Shown here in pieces: positions 5,088 to 5,618 of a stretch of DNA of 5,618 nt. Numbering within the stretch: position 1 is the first letter of the stretch; every line of letters begins with the position of its first letter. Position numbers and translations under genes: made by a program. The stretch is from Lysobacteraceae bacterium (GTDB lineage: Bacteria > Pseudomonadota > Gammaproteobacteria > Xanthomonadales > Xanthomonadaceae). The stretch is from the NCBI GenBank assembly GCA_003449195.1, contig DMID01000003.1, positions 1 to 5,618 on the forward strand, in the 5' to 3' direction. The notes beneath the pieces were generated by a model. That model saw only the letters and a list, made by a program, of their open reading frames with translations, made no database searches and was not told where the DNA came from.

Positions 5088-5618
5088 TCAGTGGCTGCGC
5101 TCGATCGCGTAGCGCGCCAGCCCGCGCAGGGCGTCGTGGTAGTCGCCTTCCGGCAGGCCGTCGAGCGCGGCCATGGCCTTGTCGGCAAACTCCACCGCGC
5201 GCGCGTGGCTGTAGTCCAGCCCGCCGGTGGCGCGGATGGCGGCGATCACCTCGGGCATGGCCGAGGTGTCGGCATCGAGAATGATCGTTTTCAGCCGCTC
5301 GCTGATGGCCGGCGTGGAATGCGCGATGGCGTGGATCAGCGGCAGCGTGGCCTTGCCTTCGGCCAGGTCGTCGCCGAGGTTCTTGCCCAGTTCGGCGGCA
5401 TCGGCGGTGTAGTCGAGCACGTCGTCGGCGATCTGGAAGGCATAACCGAGGTTGAGGCCGTAGTCGTGCAGCGCCTGCACGGTGGCTTCGCCTGCGCCGG
5501 CAAGCAGTGCGCCCAGGCGGGTGGCGGCGGCGAACAGCACCGCGGTCTTGCGCTCGATCACCCGCAGGTAGGCGGCTTCGTCGGTGTCCGGGTTATGCAC
5601 GTGCAGCAGCTGCAGCAC
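5088..5618 (-). CDS. ispB: Octaprenyl diphosphate synthase, 3' part
   Basis: C-terminal 176 residues of a trans-polyprenyl diphosphate synthase; the gene continues past the right edge, and the GTG at 5616-5618 is an internal valine of the conserved (E)VLQL segment, not a start. The enzyme adds isopentenyl diphosphate units to farnesyl diphosphate to build the side chain of ubiquinone. Seen here: the second aspartate-rich motif D-D-V-L-D (fragment residues 65-69) in GYAFQIADDVLDY, followed by LGKNLGDDLAEGKATLPLIHA (78-98), both almost as in E. coli IspB, and an end (LPEGDYHDALRGLARYAIERSH) at the equivalent place. About 145-150 residues, including the first aspartate-rich motif, lie outside the window. 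Product length (C40 or other) cannot be judged without the chain-length region near the first motif. It converges on the MocR-type gene with a 32-bp gap, so it is a separate transcription unit. Confidence 0.93.
   Translation of the reverse strand: MLQLLHVHNPDTDEAAYLRVIERKTAVLFAAATRLGALLAGAGEATVQALHDYGLNLGYAFQIADDVLDYTADAAELGKNLGDDLAEGKATLPLIHAIAHSTPAISERLKTIILDADTSAMPEVIAAIRATGGLDYSHARAVEFADKAMAALDGLPEGDYHDALRGLARYAIERSH

Noticed and set aside
1..5618. Mobile element, CRISPR array, tRNA, rRNA or defence system
   Set aside because: No transposase or recombinase motifs, no regularly spaced repeats, no cloverleaf or rRNA-like segment; all four genes belong to ordinary metabolic or regulatory families.

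Overview
The window is a strongly GC-rich piece of a bacterial chromosome. The gene content is a cytochrome bd-type quinol oxidase, a MocR-type regulator, an exported dienelactone-hydrolase-like enzyme, and an IspB-like octaprenyl diphosphate synthase that matches the E. coli protein motif for motif. Together with the base composition and the style of the start regions, this points to a gammaproteobacterium, most likely of the Xanthomonadales (Lysobacter/Xanthomonas relatives). That placement is inferred from the proteins; there is no rRNA or other marker gene.

Layout, left to right. Positions 1-335 hold no gene I can defend, but carry a perfect 12-bp tandem duplication and several dyads, the best a 34-bp nested one just upstream of a weak -10 box. 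Next is a plus-strand dienelactone hydrolase family gene with a signal peptide (336-1160). It converges, with a 21-bp gap, on cydB (1182-2189, minus). cydB overlaps the end of cydA (2189-3580, minus) by one base, so cydAB is a two-gene operon with no room downstream for a small cydX-like subunit gene. A 128-bp divergent intergenic region separates cydA from a complete MocR-type (GntR plus aminotransferase fold) regulator (3709-5055, plus). Its end converges on the 3' part of ispB (5088-5618, minus), which is cut by the window edge.

How the genes may work together. CydA and CydB form a terminal oxidase that takes electrons from quinol. IspB makes the polyprenyl tail of ubiquinone, so two loci of quinone-linked respiration lie close together, although they are separate transcription units. 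The MocR gene is divergent from cydAB, the usual arrangement of MocR regulators and their targets. The shared intergenic region has an inverted repeat, TAGGG-N11-CCCTA, filling the spacer of the best candidate cydA promoter. The hypothesis most worth testing is therefore PLP- or amino-acid-linked control of a bd oxidase. All four proteins belong to known families. I see no mobile element, CRISPR array, tRNA or rRNA, and no clearly new multi-gene system.
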